DNA of 16,163 bases from CAYMRB01 sp964392615. GTDB taxonomy: Bacteria > Planctomycetota > UBA8108. A program made the translations under genes and the position numbers. Position 1 is the stretch's first letter; every line of letters begins with the position of its first letter. The notes beneath the pieces were generated by a model, which was not told the origin of the DNA, did not search any database, and worked only from the letters and a program-made list of their open reading frames with translations. Of this stretch, positions 1 through 7,510 are shown piece after piece. The stretch lies in NCBI GenBank assembly GCA_964392615.1, contig CAYMRB010000221.1, positions 1 through 16,163 on the forward strand. The letters are read 5' to 3'.

Positions 1-323
1 TGAATGCCGACGCGCGAATCCGCTCGCTGCACCCACGTCGCCAGCCCGAGCCGTCTCGGATAACAACCGGTCAGCAGCCCGGCACGTGACGGACTGCAGA
101 TCGGAGCCGCGGCGTAGTAGTCCGTGAACCTCACGCCGCCGTCGGCCAAAGCATCGACGTGCGGCGTCTCCACCTCGGTCGCTCCGTAGCATCCGAGGTC
201 GTAGTACCCCTGATCGTCCACCAAGATGAAGACGAGGTTGGGCCTGGGAGCCGCGCGTGCATCGATCGCAGTGGCTGTGGACGACAGCCCGACCATCAGG
301 ATCAAGCAGATCGTGGATCTCAT
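1..323 (-). CDS. Sulfatase, N-terminal part (cut by window edge)
   Basis: Hydrolyses sulfate esters, probably on a carbohydrate, outside the cytoplasm. Only the first 107 residues are present; the gene continues past position 1. The start at 323 gives a signal peptide (residues 1 to about 25, hydrophobic core ICLILMVGL) followed at once by the type I sulfatase opening NLVFILVDDQGYYDLGCYG, where D36 and D37 are expected metal ligands. At residues 76-80 lies CSPSR, the Cys-type sulfatase signature whose C76 is converted to formylglycine, followed by AGLLTG as in the family. It is the last visible gene of a leftward operon behind the SDR gene (106 bp gap). No strong Shine-Dalgarno precedes the start, so it may depend on readthrough from upstream. 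The family is certain; the substrate cannot be told from this fragment. Confidence 0.93.
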   Translation of the reverse strand, partial: MRSTICLILMVGLSSTATAIDARAAPRPNLVFILVDDQGYYDLGCYGATEVETPHVDALADGGVRFTDYYAAAPICSPSRAGLLTGCYPRRLGLATWVQRADSRVGI

Positions 324-429
324 CGTGCCGTTGACTCGCTCGCGGCAGGGACCTCGAGGACGCGGCGCCTGATGCCGAGCACGGAGTGGACGGCAGCAGG
401 TCCGGACAGGCGTCGGTGTTGCTTCGTCG

Positions 430-1371
430 CTAATCCTCGATTCCGAACGCTGCCTTGAAAGCTCCCGCGATCTCCGGGTGAACGTCCGGGTTGATGCCGT
501 CGGCATCGTATTCGTATCCGAGCGCGTCGAGATCGTGTTTCAGTTGGACGATCTCCTCCTCCGGGCTGACCCTTGGCGGCACGGCGCGGGTCAGCGGCGT
601 CAGCCAAGCGTTCAGAGTGTGACCGCCGTCGACCATCAAGTCGTGCCCTGTGACGTAGTTCGACGCCCCAGATGCCAGGAAGATCACCGCGCCGAACAGG
701 TCCTCGGGGCGCTCGACGTGACCGAGGGGCGTCAGCTCTCGAATCCGCTCCCGGACCACGACCGGCGTCGAGGCGTGCATCGGGGTCAACAGATAGCTGG
801 GGCTGATGCAGTTCACGTTGATGTTGAAGCGACCCCATTCGGCCGCCAGCATCCTGGTCATCTGCACGACGCCCGCCTTGGAGGCGTTGTAGGACGCGTT
901 GCAATTGCAGATCGTGGCGGACATCGAGGCGATGTTGATGACCTTGCCATCGATCGGTGCCTGCCGGAGAAACTGCTGGGCTTCGGCCTGTGCGCACAGA
1001 TACGTGCCGGTCAGGTTCACGGCGATGACCTTGTCCCAGTCCGGCTGCTCCAGCTCTTCATCGGCTCCCAGGATGCCGATCCCCGCGTTGTTGACGCCGA
1101 TGTCCAGGCCGCCGAAGCGCTCGGCAACCTCGCGGACCATCGCCTGCACCTGATCCTTGACCGTTACATCGCAGGGCACGAACAACGACTCGCGCCCCAG
1201 GCCCTTGATCTCCTCGGCGGTCTTGCGACCGGTCGGCTCGTCGACATCGGTGATCGCGACATCCGCTCCAGCCTTGGCAAGAGCCAGCGCACAGCCTCGC
1301 CCGATGCCTACGGCAGCGCCGGTCACCAGGGCTCTCTTGCCGGTCAAGTCGAATAGACTGAGATCAGCCAT
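430..1371 (-). CDS. Short-chain dehydrogenase/reductase with C-terminal extension
   Basis: A cytoplasmic NAD(P)-dependent oxidoreductase of the classical SDR type, 313 residues. The cofactor motif TGAAVGIG is at residues 17-24, NNAG at 94-97, structural N119, catalytic S149 (NIAS), and YNASK with Y161 and K165. The PSYLLTP segment (191-197) and VDGG (247-250) close the usual 250-residue fold. An acidic D42 at the end of beta-2 suggests NAD rather than NADP (inference). Residues from about 255 to 313 are an acidic tail beyond the normal fold. The start is fixed by GAGGTG just before the ATG, formed within and after the stop codon of the upstream cupin gene; only 6 bp separate the two genes, so translation is probably coupled. 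Neighbours (exported isomerase-like cupin, sulfatase) suggest a sugar or sugar-acid substrate, but the substrate is unknown. Confidence 0.93.
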   Translation of the reverse strand: MADLSLFDLTGKRALVTGAAVGIGRGCALALAKAGADVAITDVDEPTGRKTAEEIKGLGRESLFVPCDVTVKDQVQAMVREVAERFGGLDIGVNNAGIGILGADEELEQPDWDKVIAVNLTGTYLCAQAEAQQFLRQAPIDGKVINIASMSATICNCNASYNASKAGVVQMTRMLAAEWGRFNINVNCISPSYLLTPMHASTPVVVRERIRELTPLGHVERPEDLFGAVIFLASGASNYVTGHDLMVDGGHTLNAWLTPLTRAVPPRVSPEEEIVQLKHDLDALGYEYDADGINPDVHPEIAGAFKAAFGIED

Positions 1372-1377
1372 ATCACC

Positions 1378-2079
1378 TCACACCTTGATGTCGGGGTTCG
1401 TGTAGCGCATGCACGCGTCGCTGTGGAAGTTCGACGGCTCCGTGATGATGCAGCCCTGCGAGCCGGCCTGCTGCCAGTGCTTCTCGAGCGGCTTCTTCAG
1501 CCCGGCCACATCGCCGACGCCCAGCGGCGTTTCGCACAGCGCCGTGACGTGTTCCTTTTGGCTGGCCGGCGGAGTGACCGACATGTTCTCGGTCGGCTCA
1601 CCTTCCCCGTAGGTATACGTCTTGCCCCAGCGGACGTGCCACGACTCCATCTTCACGCCGATGCCGTTCGCCTCGTCGGCCACATGCCAGTGCTCGGGAA
1701 TCATCTGACCGGGCAGCAGGAGCATCTCCAGCGCGCAGTAGTTGGCCTCCTTGTCGTTGACCCACACGAAACCGCCGAGCCCGACGTTGACGAATTCGCC
1801 GAGCCCCCAGTCCTTGGCGAACATTCGCGGCTTGGGGTTCTCGGGGATCACGTAGCCCGCAATCCTGAGCATCTCGAGGTAGACGTCCTTCGCCGCCTCT
1901 GCGTCGAACGTGCCATCGCTGTGGTAGAAGTCGGCGTTCTTGTAGTCCAACGCCGTCTTGACGCAGGTCTCGCGCTCCGGCACCCCGGTGCAACCGGCGC
2001 CTAGCAGGCCCAAGCCGCCGCCTATCCCCAGCAGGCTTACGCAGGCCGCGCGACGTCCGATCTCTGCATCATGTGACAT
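1378..2079 (-). CDS. Exported cupin, D-lyxose-isomerase-like (DUF1498 type)
   Basis: A 233-residue protein resembling the D-lyxose isomerase cupin family, metal-dependent sugar aldose-ketose isomerases. The core runs from about residue 45 to 218. Visible candidate metal ligands are H130 and H132 (PEHWH), E145 (KMESWH) and H201 (EKHWQQ). DWGLGEF (90-96) and ITEPS (212-216) match the family layout as I remember it. Unlike ordinary cytoplasmic members it begins with an export signal: GRR at residues 8-10, a Gly/Leu-rich hydrophobic stretch at 15-29, and C30 in LGAGC. This could be a Tat signal or an imperfect lipoprotein signal. The start at 2079 is chosen because GGAGGGG lies 6 nt upstream; the frame stays open further upstream, but that extension has no signal peptide. 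It is the first gene of the operon with the SDR and sulfatase. Isomerase activity is inferred; it may be another sugar-binding cupin. Confidence 0.8.
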   Translation of the reverse strand: MSHDAEIGRRAACVSLLGIGGGLGLLGAGCTGVPERETCVKTALDYKNADFYHSDGTFDAEAAKDVYLEMLRIAGYVIPENPKPRMFAKDWGLGEFVNVGLGGFVWVNDKEANYCALEMLLLPGQMIPEHWHVADEANGIGVKMESWHVRWGKTYTYGEGEPTENMSVTPPASQKEHVTALCETPLGVGDVAGLKKPLEKHWQQAGSQGCIITEPSNFHSDACMRYTNPDIKV

Positions 2080-2085
2080 TGAGAA

Positions 2086-2092
2086 CCCCTCC
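2086..2092 (-). promoter_or_regulatory. Ribosome binding site of the cupin gene
   Basis: GGAGGGG on the minus strand, 6 nt before the ATG at 2079. It decides this start against the longer in-frame opening reaching towards 2469. Confidence 0.75.
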
Positions 2093-2120
2093 AGGGCTTT
2101 CAGTGGTGTTGGAAGTGGAG

Positions 2121-2126
2121 TCACTA
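2121..2126 (-). promoter_or_regulatory. Possible -10 element of the cupin operon
   Basis: TAGTGA on the minus strand begins 47 nt before the cupin ATG, at nearly the same distance as the TAnnnT hexamers before four plus-strand genes of this window. No convincing -35 box was found. Weak on its own; supported only by its position. Confidence 0.25.
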
Positions 2127-2214
2127 GCCGTTTCTCGCTGATCCGTCGCGCCCCACACTCGCGCGCCCCACTCGAAAAGTCAATTCCCCGAGCGGCCTTT
2201 GCCGTGGCGACACG

Positions 2215-2284
2215 TTGACGAAGAAACGCGCGGTACCGTCTAAGGAACCCGCCCGGAGCGTCGTCCTCAATACAGTCGTAGACT
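2215..2284 (+). promoter_or_regulatory. Putative promoter region of the HEAT-repeat gene
   Basis: This lies in the 241-bp divergent gap (2080-2320). Two candidates are seen. TTGACG (2215-2220) is followed after 18 nt by TCTAAG (2239-2244), a fair sigma-70-like pair. TAGACT (2279-2284) lies 42 nt before the ATG and matches the hexamer before the esterase gene at 14628. An 8-bp palindrome CGGTACCG sits at 2231-2238. Which candidate is used cannot be told from sequence. Confidence 0.35.
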
Positions 2285-2320
2285 CGCTGTTGGTGTAGGA
2301 TCCAGGGCTGGAGGCACGCA

Positions 2321-4402
2321 ATGCACCGATCGACACTCCTCGTCTTCCTGCTCGCCGCTCTCCCTGCGCAGGCGCAGGACGCGCAGCGCGAGTTCGATTT
2401 GCTGAAGGACGAGTCCACGCGCAACGAAACCGTCGAGCGCCTCGCGAGGGACGGCGCCGAGCACGTCATCCCGCTTCTCGTCGCGGAGATGGCGGAGGCC
2501 TCCTACTTCCCGGAGGTCGGCGGGCACTACCTCGGCATCCACGGGCGCTACGGCTATATGCCGTGGGCGGTCTTCGACTGCGGCCACACGCGTGAGTGGA
2601 AGCGCAACTGGGCGGCACGGGCGCTTGCGAGAATCGGCCGGGGGAAGCACGGCAAGCCGGTGATCGCCGCGATGATCGAGCTGCTGATGGGAGACCGACG
2701 GCTTGTCGGATATGCCGCGCAAGAAGTGCTCGTCGAGATCGGCGAGACGAGCATCGCGCCTCTCGTCGAGCTGCTCGGTCGCGAATTCGAGGACCGAGCG
2801 GCGGGCGAGGCGCGCATCGAACGGACCGGCGGCGTGCGCGCGAACGGCACGCGGCACTACAGCCCGTACGGCCTGCTCTTCGTCGAGGGCGACGGCCGTC
2901 CGAAGGGCTGCAACCGCAGGTATTTCTTCTACCCGAGCCTTCCGTCGCTCACGCTCGGTCGCATCGGCAAGAAGGCCGTGCCGTATCTCGTGCCTCTGCT
3001 GAGGAACGAGGAGCGGACGATTCGCGTCGGCGCGGCCGTCGCGCTCGCGACGATCGGGAAGGGCGCCGCGGACGCCGCCCCGGAGCTGATCGCCCGGACG
3101 CGGCGTGACAGCTACTGGCTCGCGCGCCACACGGCCGCAGCGGCGCTCGGCCGTGCGGATCGCGAGAAGAGCCAATCGGTTCCCGCGCTCATCCTGCGAC
3201 TCAACGATCCGGTCTGTAACGTGCGCGCGATGGCCGTCAACGCTCTGGGGAATCTGCGCGGCTCGCCGGACACGGTCGTATCCGCTCTCCGCTCGATGCT
3301 TCGCAAGACCGACGAGATCCAGCTGCTGGTAGAGATCGCCAAGTCGCTCGAGAAGTACGGGGCAGCGGCGATCGAAGCCGCGCCGGATCTGTTGAAGGAC
3401 GTGCGCGGACTCGCATGGTGGCGGGGCGAAATCCGGAAGGAATACGCCGAGGCGCTGGCGAGCATGGGGCGCGACGTCGTGCCACGGCTCGCGGACGCTC
3501 TCTCGAACGACGATCCGGCGACTCGCGTCCTCGCTGCGCGGGCGCTCGAGATGATGGGGAGGGACGCGCGACGCGCGATACCGCAGCTCACCGAGGCGCT
3601 GGGGGATCCGGGCTTCAACGGACCGCTCCAGCTCGAGTTCGAGCTTCGCCGACTGCCGCAGGACCCGCGCTGTCACCTCGCCGCCGCGCTCGGCAATCAG
3701 GGCCGAGCGGCACGCAAGGCGCTTCCGACGCTCGAGAACCTGGCCGCGAACGCCGGCACGTCCGCACTCCCCGGGCTTCACCGCGCGATCGACGAGGCGA
3801 TCGCGAAGATCCGGACGCAATGGGCCGATCCCGACCTCGTCCGTTCGCCGCTGGCGAAGGAGAGCCATGATCCGCTCGCGCCGAAACCGGGGAACATCGG
3901 AGAGTGCGAGGTGGCCGTGAAGATCGTGCGCTCCGACGGCTCGGAGCAACTTCCCGTTCGCTCCAAGGGCCACCGCACGGTCTACGCGCAGCTGTACGGC
4001 CGCGGCATTCCGGATGGCGCGACCAAGATCGCGTGGCTCCAGTTCGGCAGCTACCGCGACGAGCGAGCGCTGCGAGGTCCGCCGAAGACGACGACGAGGG
4101 GCGCCTACTCCCGATCGATCTACGAGGCCGTCGATCCGAAGACTCTCGGTGGCGAGCGCGATAAGGACGTGCTCGTGCTGAAAGGCGACACGCTCTTCCT
4201 CGAGATCAGCGACGCCGGCCGCGGCAACATTCACATCGAGTTCGGCCTCTTCCGCGCCAAGACGTCCGGCAACGGCGACCGGACAGGCAGCAAGGTGCGC
4301 CACGGTCGCATCTGTGCGTCGAAGAAGACGCACCGCTTCCTGATCGACGAGGGAGGCGACCGCAAGGCGTGGATCGACGTGACGGTGACGCCGAAGGAGT
4401 GA
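2321..4402 (+). CDS. Secreted HEAT-repeat protein with unknown C-terminal domain
   Basis: 693 residues. A short signal peptide (LLVFLLAALPAQAQ, cleavage near residue 19) directs export. Residues about 30-500 carry degenerate PBS-lyase-type HEAT repeats, seen as recurring helix pairs such as AAQEVLVEIG, AAVALATIG, AVNALGNL and AARALEMMG. These build an alpha-solenoid that normally binds protein partners. Two non-repeat insertions interrupt the solenoid: about 61-93 (aromatic and Gly-rich) and about 160-200. Residues about 526-693 form a separate, probably beta-rich domain that I do not recognise. There is no catalytic motif. The start has GGAGG at 2310-2314, 6 nt upstream. The gene diverges from the cupin operon and lies 128 bp before the UPF0126 gene on the same strand. 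Its role is unknown; a scaffold or adaptor in the periplasm or on the cell surface is a guess from the fold. Confidence 0.9.
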   Translation: MHRSTLLVFLLAALPAQAQDAQREFDLLKDESTRNETVERLARDGAEHVIPLLVAEMAEASYFPEVGGHYLGIHGRYGYMPWAVFDCGHTREWKRNWAARALARIGRGKHGKPVIAAMIELLMGDRRLVGYAAQEVLVEIGETSIAPLVELLGREFEDRAAGEARIERTGGVRANGTRHYSPYGLLFVEGDGRPKGCNRRYFFYPSLPSLTLGRIGKKAVPYLVPLLRNEERTIRVGAAVALATIGKGAADAAPELIARTRRDSYWLARHTAAAALGRADREKSQSVPALILRLNDPVCNVRAMAVNALGNLRGSPDTVVSALRSMLRKTDEIQLLVEIAKSLEKYGAAAIEAAPDLLKDVRGLAWWRGEIRKEYAEALASMGRDVVPRLADALSNDDPATRVLAARALEMMGRDARRAIPQLTEALGDPGFNGPLQLEFELRRLPQDPRCHLAAALGNQGRAARKALPTLENLAANAGTSALPGLHRAIDEAIAKIRTQWADPDLVRSPLAKESHDPLAPKPGNIGECEVAVKIVRSDGSEQLPVRSKGHRTVYAQLYGRGIPDGATKIAWLQFGSYRDERALRGPPKTTTRGAYSRSIYEAVDPKTLGGERDKDVLVLKGDTLFLEISDAGRGNIHIEFGLFRAKTSGNGDRTGSKVRHGRICASKKTHRFLIDEGGDRKAWIDVTVTPKE

Positions 4403-4437
4403 GCCGTTTTCCCATCCCATTCCCGGGGCTCCTTCGG

Positions 4438-4443
4438 TACCCT
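4438..4443 (+). promoter_or_regulatory. Possible -10 element before the UPF0126 gene
   Basis: TACCCT within CTTCGGTACCCTCC, 93 nt before the GTG start, in the 128-bp gap after the HEAT gene. No -35 box is apparent, and the distance differs from the 42-47 nt seen for other genes here. The rest of the 4403-4530 gap shows nothing else I can support. Confidence 0.15.
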
Positions 4444-4530
4444 CCCGAGATTCGTCGGAATGCAGGTCACACCACTACGCCCCGGAATCGGACCGTCGGC
4501 GCGCACTGCGCGGCTGGCGGACGGATCGAA

Positions 4531-5157
4531 GTGCTGCTCGAAGTCATCGAATTCACTGCCGTCGTTGCTTCCGCCCTGTTCGGAATCCTCCTGGCGAGGA
4601 AGAAGCAGCTCGACTTCGTCGGCGTCTTCTCCGTGGCCTTTGTCGTCGCGTTCGGCGGCGGCACGCTTCGCGACCTCTTTCTCGATCGTCACCCGCTCTT
4701 CTGGATCGACCAGGGACACTATCCCGTCGTCGTGTTCGTTCTTGCGCTGGTCGGTTCCGCCCTCGGCCGCTTCTTCCCTGCGAGGACGGAGCGGTTTCTG
4801 TGCATTCCCGATGCGCTCGGTCTCGGGCTCTTCAGCATCCTCGGCGTGAGCTTCGCGCAGCAGGCCGACGTCTCCTTCTTCGTGGCCAGCCTGCTCGGCG
4901 TCATCACCGGCACCTTCGGCGGCGTCATGGGCGACGTCATCTGCAACGAGATTCCGAGCCTCTTCCGCTCGGCTCCGCTCTACGCCACTTGCTCGTTCGC
5001 CGGTTGTTGGGTCTATCTGCTCTTGACGATTGCCGACGTGCGAGACGACGTGGCCGTATGGGGCGGCGTGGCGACGGTGGTCGTCTCGCGATTGGTTTCG
5101 GTCCGCTGGAACCTCCGGTTGCCGACTCCGAAGGCCGAGAGCCGCGCAGAACCCTGA
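4531..5157 (+). CDS. UPF0126/TRIC-like seven-helix membrane protein
   Basis: A 208-residue integral inner-membrane protein of the UPF0126 (YicG) family, related to trimeric intracellular cation channels; some members have been shown to conduct monovalent cations. The start is GTG at 4531. It gives the family's usual length and places a helix immediately (LLEVIEFTAVVASALFGIL), whereas the in-frame ATG at 4369 would overlap the HEAT gene and add 54 non-membrane residues. The two family halves are visible. The first has GGGTLRD at residues 42-48, followed by the FWI segment. The second has GGVMGDVICNEIP at 130-142. The arginine of the second GGxxRD motif is replaced by G134. Hydrophobic segments fill most of the protein and are consistent with seven helices. 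The ligand or ion is not predictable; the neighbours do not help. Confidence 0.88.
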   Translation: MLLEVIEFTAVVASALFGILLARKKQLDFVGVFSVAFVVAFGGGTLRDLFLDRHPLFWIDQGHYPVVVFVLALVGSALGRFFPARTERFLCIPDALGLGLFSILGVSFAQQADVSFFVASLLGVITGTFGGVMGDVICNEIPSLFRSAPLYATCSFAGCWVYLLLTIADVRDDVAVWGGVATVVVSRLVSVRWNLRLPTPKAESRAEP

Positions 5158-5167
5158 CGCGTTGTCG

Positions 5168-5196
5168 TTGCTCGAAAACCGACGATCCGGTACGGT
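5168..5196 (+). promoter_or_regulatory. Putative promoter of the lamin-tail-domain gene
   Basis: TTGCTC (5168-5173), a 17-nt spacer, and TACGGT (5191-5196), the latter 43 nt before the ATG at 5234. This is the best -35/-10 pair for a plus-strand gene in the window. Confidence 0.4.
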
Positions 5197-5210
5197 CGAC
5201 TGACCACCGG
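5187..5210. repeat. Imperfect inverted repeat in the 5158-5233 gap
   Basis: CCGGT (5187-5191) pairs with ACCGG (5206-5210), and GGTC (5194-5197) pairs with GACC (5202-5205) around a GACT loop, with an unpaired AC on one side. It overlaps the proposed -10 hexamer. It could be a terminator for the UPF0126 gene or an operator, but there is no T-tract. Confidence 0.3.
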
Positions 5211-5233
5211 TCCGACAACGAAAGGCAGTCGAC

Positions 5234-7501
5234 ATGAACGGATGCAACTCGCGAGTTCTGCTGTCGTTGTGCCTCATCGCGGTCGCGATCATCGTTTGCG
5301 GTGCGCGCGCGTCCGCGCAGGTCGTGATCAACGAGATTCTGCCCGACAATGCAACGACGGAGCCGCAAGACGTCGGGGGCGGCACGGCGGACATGGTCGA
5401 GCTGTTCAACACCACCGACGAGGCCGTGGTACTCGGGACGGGAGTCGCGTCGGACTCGTGGGTGCTCTCCGAAACGGCGACGCTCGATGGCGTTCCCTCC
5501 CGGAGCGTGTGGGTGTTTCCGGCTGGGCGTTCGACGATGCCGCCGGGCGGGCGGCTCGTCATCTTCTGCGACGAAAACATCGTCGAAGGCACCTGCGAGC
5601 TCCACGCGGGATTCAGAATTCGCAGCGACGGCAGCGAGCCGCTCAGCCTGTGGGGGCCCGAAGCGATTCCCGGCGACCGGCTGTCTCGCCCGCTCGTCGA
5701 TCAGATCTGGCTGCCGCCGGTCGGCGACGACATCGCATTCGGGCGCTTTCCCGACGGCGCCGGGCCGGCTCCGGTACCTCCCGACGAGACGTTCGATCAC
5801 CTGGTCGTCTACCCGCCCGGTCAGGCGAGCTTTGGATCCTGCTTGACGATTCCCGGCCAGTGCGTCCTCGGGCTGCGCCGCTTCTGCGGCGGCGCGGCCA
5901 ACGGCCCCGGAGGCGGCAACCTGCCGCCGCGCGTGTCGCGCCGCGTCGAGTCGACGCACGCGCCCGCAGCCGCCGAGCCCGTGCGGATCATCGCGAGGGT
6001 GCGCGATGATCGGCTGCCGACGCCCGAGAACATCGCGAGCGTACGCATCGTCTATCGCGTCATCGCGCCCGACGGTTCCGCAGGACCGGAACGCGTGGTG
6101 GAGCTCGCGTACGATGACGAGGCCGGCCTGATGACGCGAGCCGATGCCGATCCGCCACGCCCCTCCGACGTGTTCTCCCACTGGCACGGCGAGATTCCCG
6201 GGCAGGATGCGGGGACGCGCGTCGAATTCTACCTCGCGGCGACCGATCGCGGCGTGGACGGCGCGGGGCCGCTGACGGGCACGCGTCCTTCGAACCTCTG
6301 TCCGCCAGGAGTCGGTCCGTGCGATCGCGAGTTCGGTCCCGCGGAGTTCGGGTGTGAGCTGGACCGGGTGGACGTCGCGGAGTGCCCGGATGTGGATGGA
6401 ATCGACCGGCTGGTCCTGGGCGAGCGCTTCATCGCATGCGAAGCCCCTTGGACGTACGCCGTCGGCTACGAGCCGCGCGCGGCCATCGCCGGTGTGATGA
6501 TCAACGAGGTCGTGCCGCGGCAAAGCGACCTGCTGATCGACGAGACCGAGTCGTTCTGCGCGGTGCGGGATCAGTGTCCGCCGGACAATCCCGAGTGCTG
6601 TCGTCGCGATGAGGACTTCATCGAGCTGCTCAACACCCGCGACACCCCGGCCGACCTCTCCGGCTGTTGGCTCTCGGACCGTTTCTTCGAGCCGCGCGCC
6701 TGGCGCTTTCCCGCGGGCTCGATCCTCGCGCCGGGCGAGAGGGTGATCGTGTGGCTCGACGACGACGGCAGCAGGTGCCCTGACGCGGAGCGCCTCGACG
6801 CTCCCTGCTGGTGGGAGTGCCCCGACCCGAATGCCAGCACCATCTCCGAGCTTCGCGAGTGGCACGCGAGCTTCTCGCTCGACGCGACGGGCGATCAGAT
6901 CTTCCTGTACGATCGCGAGGAGTTCGGCTTCGGGCTGGTTTCCGGCGTCGACTTCTCGGAGCCCGCGTCCTTCCCCGGCTTCACTCCGAACGAGGCGTGC
7001 CGCGATCCGGGGACCCTGGCTATCATACCTTGCCGCGACCCCGGCAGCGGCGAGCCGATGATCGGCCGGGACGGCGAGCCGCTGGGGACGAATCCCGACG
7101 GGTCGATCCTCGCGAACCAATCGCTGAGCCGCATTCCCGACGGCGATCCGCAGGGCTGCTGGATCATCGTCGAGCGCGGCACGCCGAAGGCGCCGAACGT
7201 CGCAGAGGTTTCCTGCGGCGGCACGACATTCCGTCGCGCCGACTCGAACTCCGACAGTGCGCTCGATCTGACCGACGCCGTGTTCACGCTGAACTTCCTG
7301 TTCCTCACCGGCGCGGCCCCGACGTGCTTCGACGCGATGGATGCGAACGATAGCGGCGGCATCGATCTGTCCGACGGCGTGTTCACGTTGAACTATCTGT
7401 TCCTCACCGGGGCACCGCCGCCAGCGCCAGGCCCGACGGAGTGCGGCGAGGATCCGACCGACGACGCCCTGACGGAGTGCGTCGACCCGAGCTGCGGGTG
7501 A
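5234..7501 (+). CDS. Secreted protein with two lamin-tail domains and dockerin-like tail
   Basis: 755 residues. A signal peptide (VLLSLCLIAVAIIVCGARASAQ) ends near residue 29. The first lamin-tail (LTD-like) domain runs about 29-150: VINEILPDN, then MVELFNTTDEAVVL, then FPAGRSTMPPGGRLVIF. A linker region (about 220-350) looks beta-rich. The second lamin-tail domain runs about 417-560, with VMINEVVP, FIELLNTRD, SGCWLSD and APGERVIVWLDDDG. Residues 666-726 hold two dockerin-like calcium loops 33 residues apart: D670-N672-D674-D678-D681 and D703-N705-S707-D711-D714, each followed by a FTLN(F/Y)LFLTG helix. A Cys-rich end (CGEDPTDDALTEC) follows. AAAGG lies 8 nt before the ATG. It is probably a surface or exported binding protein with no catalytic motif; ligand unknown. 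Its stop faces the GH51 gene 19 bp away. Confidence 0.92.
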   Translation: MNGCNSRVLLSLCLIAVAIIVCGARASAQVVINEILPDNATTEPQDVGGGTADMVELFNTTDEAVVLGTGVASDSWVLSETATLDGVPSRSVWVFPAGRSTMPPGGRLVIFCDENIVEGTCELHAGFRIRSDGSEPLSLWGPEAIPGDRLSRPLVDQIWLPPVGDDIAFGRFPDGAGPAPVPPDETFDHLVVYPPGQASFGSCLTIPGQCVLGLRRFCGGAANGPGGGNLPPRVSRRVESTHAPAAAEPVRIIARVRDDRLPTPENIASVRIVYRVIAPDGSAGPERVVELAYDDEAGLMTRADADPPRPSDVFSHWHGEIPGQDAGTRVEFYLAATDRGVDGAGPLTGTRPSNLCPPGVGPCDREFGPAEFGCELDRVDVAECPDVDGIDRLVLGERFIACEAPWTYAVGYEPRAAIAGVMINEVVPRQSDLLIDETESFCAVRDQCPPDNPECCRRDEDFIELLNTRDTPADLSGCWLSDRFFEPRAWRFPAGSILAPGERVIVWLDDDGSRCPDAERLDAPCWWECPDPNASTISELREWHASFSLDATGDQIFLYDREEFGFGLVSGVDFSEPASFPGFTPNEACRDPGTLAIIPCRDPGSGEPMIGRDGEPLGTNPDGSILANQSLSRIPDGDPQGCWIIVERGTPKAPNVAEVSCGGTTFRRADSNSDSALDLTDAVFTLNFLFLTGAAPTCFDAMDANDSGGIDLSDGVFTLNYLFLTGAPPPAPGPTECGEDPTDDALTECVDPSCG
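7265..7410 (+). repeat. Direct repeat encoding the paired dockerin-like loops
   Basis: Positions 7265-7311 and 7364-7410 are 47-bp copies with 5 mismatches, offset by exactly 99 bp (33 codons). Each copy encodes the second half of a calcium-binding loop plus the following helix, so the tail looks like an internal duplication. Confidence 0.85.
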
Positions 7502-7510
7502 CGATGATAT

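Noticed and set aside
2231..2238. GGTACC-containing palindromes recurring near several gene starts (2232, 4436, 5189)
   Set aside because: Also present inside coding regions (for example near 5773 and 9272) and too short to claim an operator in GC-rich DNA.
2080..2469. Upstream extension of the cupin gene to 2469
   Set aside because: It would overlap the start of the divergent HEAT gene and bury the export signal; the ATG at 2079 has a strong Shine-Dalgarno.
2267..4420. A 717-codon open frame on the minus strand opposite the HEAT-repeat gene
   Set aside because: Its translation is Arg/Ala/Val-rich with no domain or signal, while the opposite strand gives a clear signal peptide and HEAT repeats. 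It is a GC-codon shadow.
4369..4530. ATG start at 4369 for the UPF0126 gene
   Set aside because: It overlaps the HEAT coding region and adds 54 hydrophilic residues absent from the family; GTG 4531 gives the family length.
4231..7120. Two long minus-strand frames (4231-5592 and 4937-7120)
   Set aside because: They cross gene boundaries of the plus strand, have no recognisable motifs, and lie opposite well-supported genes.
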